32,092 nucleotides of DNA from positions 1 through 32,092 of the forward strand of contig CAIYET010000162.1 in the NCBI GenBank assembly GCA_903925285.1. The letters are read 5' to 3'. Below are positions 29,182 through 32,092 of this stretch, in pieces. Within the stretch, counting starts at the first letter, position 1. Every line of letters begins with the position of its first letter. A program made the translations under genes and the position numbers. The DNA comes from Candidatus Hydrogenedentota bacterium. Lineage in GTDB: Bacteria; Hydrogenedentota; Hydrogenedentia; Hydrogenedentales; SLHB01. A model generated the notes under the pieces. It saw only the letters and a list, made by a program, of their open reading frames with translations, was not told the origin of the DNA and ran no database searches.

Positions 29182-32091
29182 TCAATCCTCTCGATTCGCG
29201 ACTATAGCGGGGTATTCCTTCCTTATCGCGGCAATACTGGCAATAGCCAGCAATGAGGCCAAGCCAACGAGACCGGCGAGGCCGGTGACAGGCAGACCAA
29301 TAGCGCCGATCTGTACCGAAGCGCTTTCACTCGACACCAACATGTTTCCCGCGCGATCCTTCACGTCGGTCTCTGTGCTCACCATGAACGTCAGCTTGCC
29401 GGTGCCCGTCAAATAGTAGAGAGTCACCGTATAGTCCTGCGGTCCGCCCGTGAAGATCATGCCCTGAATCGGTTCGAGGGTTAAGGTTCCGGTCGTGGTA
29501 ATCAACGTATCGGTCACATCTTCGAAATTCACTACGTCTTTAGTGAAATGGACCTCGAAGCGCGCCATTTGGGCATCGGGCGAGTAAGGCGGGGGAACGA
29601 TTCTATCGCACATCGGCCCCATCCTATCCACGACAACCGTATTGTCGGTGCTGGTCGATGCGGTGTTTCCGATTCCTGCATTGTTCGTGCATCGGCGCAC
29701 CGCAATCACGGGCTGCACGGTCCCGTCGCTGGAGGCCCCCGTCGCCGAAACGATGTAGTGGGCGACGTCCGTCGGATCCTGCGTCACGGTAAATGTCACG
29801 CCGGTCGCCGTGCCGATCTGCGTTACATCGCCAGAATCAAATCCATTCATATTGTCATCCTTCGCCATGGTGAAGACCACATCGAATAGGATCGGGAATG
29901 TGTTCGTCGGATCATCCTGCGCCTGTGATTGGTTAACGGTCACCGTTGGCGCCTTAGCAAATGCGGCAAAGTAGGGGCATGGCTTTCCACCGATGCTAGT
30001 AAAGTACCCACCGGCATATATCGTCGAGCCTTCTACCGCCAGCGCCTTGACATAGGGATTGTTCCCGCCGCTCGCGTCGGGGTTCCATGGCAAGGCTTTA
30101 CCGGCGGCGAAAGCAACCCATACGCCATATTCGCCCGGCGACAAATAGCCGTTGTGATTGGCATCGAGTGTGTTGAAATACGCTACAATAGTGGCAATTG
30201 TCGAGACCTCTTCCAGTGACAGGCCACCGTCCACGTTCTTGTCCAGGTCTTCAAAGAGCGGGGGCACCTCCAGCGCGGCAATGCAATTCCGCGACTGGCC
30301 GCCGATGCTTGTGAAGTACCCCCCGGCATATACCGTCGTGCCCGATACCGCCAGCGCAATGACCCGATCATTCGCGTTGGGGTTCCAGTCCGTGGCATTC
30401 CCGGTAACCGTGTCCAGCGCGGCAATGTGGTTCCGCGTCTTCGCGTTGCTGCCGATGGTCGTGAACCCGCCCCCGACATATACCGTCGTGCCCGATACCG
30501 CCAGCGCGAGTACATCGTGGGTAATTCCGCTTGCACCGGGATTCCAGGACGTCGCATTATTAGTATTGGACGTCGCGTCCAACGCGGCGATGTTGTTACG
30601 CGGAAAGCCGCCGATGTTCGTGAACTGGCCGCCGGCATAAACCGTCGTGCCCGATACCTCCAACGCGTTGACCTCGTCATTCGCGTTGGGGTCCCATTCC
30701 GTGGCCGTGCCGGTTGTGGCGTCGAGCGCGGCGATGTTGTTCCGCGTCTTCTCGTTGCTGCCGATGGTCGTGAACCCGCCCCCGACATATACCGTCGTGC
30801 CCGATACCGGTACCGCCAGCGCGTCGACCGCGCCATTCGCGTTGGGGTTCCAAGCGGATGCCACACCTGTTGTGGCATCGAGCGCGGCAATGCGGTTGCG
30901 CAGGTTGCCACCGATATTCGTGAAGATCCCCCCGGCGTAAACCGTCGTGCCCAATATCCTCAGCGCATAAACCTCGCCATTCGCGTTGGGGTTCCAGGAC
31001 GCGGCTTCCCCGGTGGTCGAGTCCACTGCGGCGATATTGTTCCGCTGCAGGCCGCCGATGCTCGTGAACATCCCCCCGGCATACACCGTCGTGCCCGATA
31101 CCGTCAGCGCAGAGACCCAGTTACACGCATTGGGGTTCCACCCAGGCTTGGCCGCGCCTGTTGTAACGTCGAGCGCGGCTAGGTAGTTGCGTGGCTGGCC
31201 GCCGATGCTCGAAAAGTTTCCCCCGGCATACACCGTCGTGCCCGACACTGCCAGCGCATAGACCTCGGAATTCGCGTTGGGATTCCAGGACATGGCATTC
31301 CCGGTGGCTGCGTCCAGCGCGGCAATATGGTTGCGTGGCTGGCCGCCGATGCTCGAAAAGTTTCCCCCAGCATACACCGTCGTGCCCGATACCGCTAAGG
31401 CATGGACCGGTGCATCGGCGGTGGGGTACCAGGATGTGGCAACACCGGTGGTCGAGTCCACTGCGGCGATCCTGTTATGCGACCCGCCGCCGATATGCGT
31501 AAAAGTACCCCCTACATATAGCGTCGTACCCGATAGTGCCAAGGCATAAACCTCGGCATTCGCACTGGGGTTCCAGGACAAGGCCAGATTTATTTCCAGT
31601 TCCATCAAATCCACATTCGTATAGCTCAGGGCGCCCACGAATTTGATCATGTAGCTCGAACCGGCCATCCCGCTCACCTCCACGTTCCCCGCACCCACCG
31701 TCGACAACCCCTCCAACGCCGCCTGCAGACCCGACGGCGCGATGTTGCACGGCAACTCAGCCGTCTTCGCGCCTTCAAATGCAACCGTGATCGTCGCCGC
31801 GCACCCGATCGCATTTGCCATCGTGAGCGTCTGCACCTCTAAGGTTTGTGTCGGGCCCGGCGGCGAGCCCGCCTGCGTCTCCTCGATAAACGCGGCGATC
31901 GTGCCCAGCGCGCCAACGTTGCTCCGGTCCCTGCCGCCGATGCTCGTGAACTGGCCTCCTGCATATACCGTAGTGCCCGATACCACAAGTGTAGTTACGT
32001 AGCCATATACGTTTGGGTCGGGGTTTGGGTAGGGGTTGGGGTTCCAGGTTGTGGCATCCCCGTACGTGGTCGTATTATCTTCGTTCACGTC
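29182..32091 (-). CDS. Large secreted repeat-propeller protein with LPVTG-type C-terminal tail (5' end outside window)
   Basis: The frame is open to the window edge and begins in mid-repeat, so the true start lies beyond it; about 970 residues are visible. It holds eleven copies of a DUF5122/delta-60-like unit of about 45 aa, core ALAVSGTTVYAGGNFTSIGG and IAALDATTG with WNPNAN. An inserted beta domain (EVQTLTMANAIGCAATITVAF) splits the first two units. Before the last unit lie two EF-hand-like calcium loops (DKNVDGGLSLEE, DANHNGYLSPGE). Two Ig-like beta domains follow (PILFDVVFTMAKDDNMNGF; MARFEVHFTKDVVNFEDV), then LPVTG (29281-29295), a hydrophobic helix and a short charged tail. It is probably a surface or secreted adhesin-like protein. 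It is convergent with the dehydrogenase gene. Confidence 0.8.
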   Translation of the reverse strand, partial: DVNEDNTTTYGDATTWNPNPYPNPDPNVYGYVTTLVVSGTTVYAGGQFTSIGGRDRSNVGALGTIAAFIEETQAGSPPGPTQTLEVQTLTMANAIGCAATITVAFEGAKTAELPCNIAPSGLQAALEGLSTVGAGNVEVSGMAGSSYMIKFVGALSYTNVDLMELEINLALSWNPSANAEVYALALSGTTLYVGGTFTHIGGGSHNRIAAVDSTTGVATSWYPTADAPVHALAVSGTTVYAGGNFSSIGGQPRNHIAALDAATGNAMSWNPNANSEVYALAVSGTTVYAGGNFSSIGGQPRNYLAALDVTTGAAKPGWNPNACNWVSALTVSGTTVYAGGMFTSIGGLQRNNIAAVDSTTGEAASWNPNANGEVYALRILGTTVYAGGIFTNIGGNLRNRIAALDATTGVASAWNPNANGAVDALAVPVSGTTVYVGGGFTTIGSNEKTRNNIAALDATTGTATEWDPNANDEVNALEVSGTTVYAGGQFTNIGGFPRNNIAALDATSNTNNATSWNPGASGITHDVLALAVSGTTVYVGGGFTTIGSNAKTRNHIAALDTVTGNATDWNPNANDRVIALAVSGTTVYAGGYFTSIGGQSRNCIAALEVPPLFEDLDKNVDGGLSLEEVSTIATIVAYFNTLDANHNGYLSPGEYGVWVAFAAGKALPWNPDASGGNNPYVKALAVEGSTIYAGGYFTSIGGKPCPYFAAFAKAPTVTVNQSQAQDDPTNTFPILFDVVFTMAKDDNMNGFDSGDVTQIGTATGVTFTVTQDPTDVAHYIVSATGASSDGTVQPVIAVRRCTNNAGIGNTASTSTDNTVVVDRMGPMCDRIVPPPYSPDAQMARFEVHFTKDVVNFEDVTDTLITTTGTLTLEPIQGMIFTGGPQDYTVTLYYLTGTGKLTFMVSTETDVKDRAGNMLVSSESASVQIGAIGLPVTGLAGLVGLASLLAIASIAAIRKEYPAIVANRED

Positions 32092-32092
32092 C

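Noticed and set aside
29548..32002. Plus-strand frames across the propeller gene
   Set aside because: They recur because the antisense repeats are periodic; the minus strand gives one long frame with clear domains.

Overview
This 32.1 kb window is GC-rich bacterial chromosome, densely coded, with no phage, transposase, CRISPR array or rRNA. The mix of genes suggests an uncultured, Gram-negative-type environmental lineage: TlpA-like thioredoxin, secreted propeller proteins, a UDP-ManNAcA pathway, a C-terminal sorting-type tail and dispersed heptamer repeats. Candidate phylum Hydrogenedentota or a relative is my guess from protein style only; no marker in the window proves it.

Layout. 1-300: heptamer repeat hairpins and a decayed duplicate of the priA 5' end. 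307-2766 (+): priA. 2850-8634 (-): two family-2 glycosyltransferases, a coiled-coil/zinc-ribbon protein, ilvN, pth, rplY (bL25/Ctc), prs and tRNA-Gln(UUG), with a good sigma-70-like promoter just upstream of the tRNA. 8729-8800: a perfect 22-bp-stem repeat hairpin. 8903-13535 (+): a membrane PAS-GAF-PAS histidine kinase followed 22 nt later by a secreted propeller hydrolase-like protein. 13621-15074 (+): a 73-aa unknown, a DUF1858 protein and a PHP phosphoesterase. 15091-16609 (-): an unknown membrane-anchored protein and a TlpA-like thioredoxin. 16976-29132 (+): a long envelope-sugar region with a polytopic GT-C-like protein carrying a C-terminal carbohydrate-binding-like domain, wecB, wecC, a small membrane protein, a glucuronokinase homologue, a DegT aminotransferase, two class-III aminotransferase-fold proteins and a zinc alcohol dehydrogenase. 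The last three overlap by ATGA. 29182-32091 (-): the 3' part of a large secreted repeat-propeller protein with EF-hand-like, Ig-like and LPVTG-type C-terminal parts. Its 5' end is outside the window.

How the genes may work together. WecB and WecC would turn UDP-GlcNAc into UDP-ManNAcA for a surface polysaccharide. The kinase, DegT, class-III pair and dehydrogenase module looks like an amino-sugar or aminocyclitol pathway: oxidise an alcohol, aminate the ketone or aldehyde, phosphorylate a sugar at C1. Its oddest member is the second class-III protein, in which the PLP lysine is glutamate. It is translationally coupled to an apparently complete paralogue, suggesting an active/inactive heteromer.

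The other system-level signal is a family of intergenic heptamer arrays (units TTAGGAG, GCCTGAA, AGGCTGT, GGATGAA), usually built as tandem copies followed by their reverse complement. They supply stop codons, and in one case a ribosome-binding site, to neighbouring genes.
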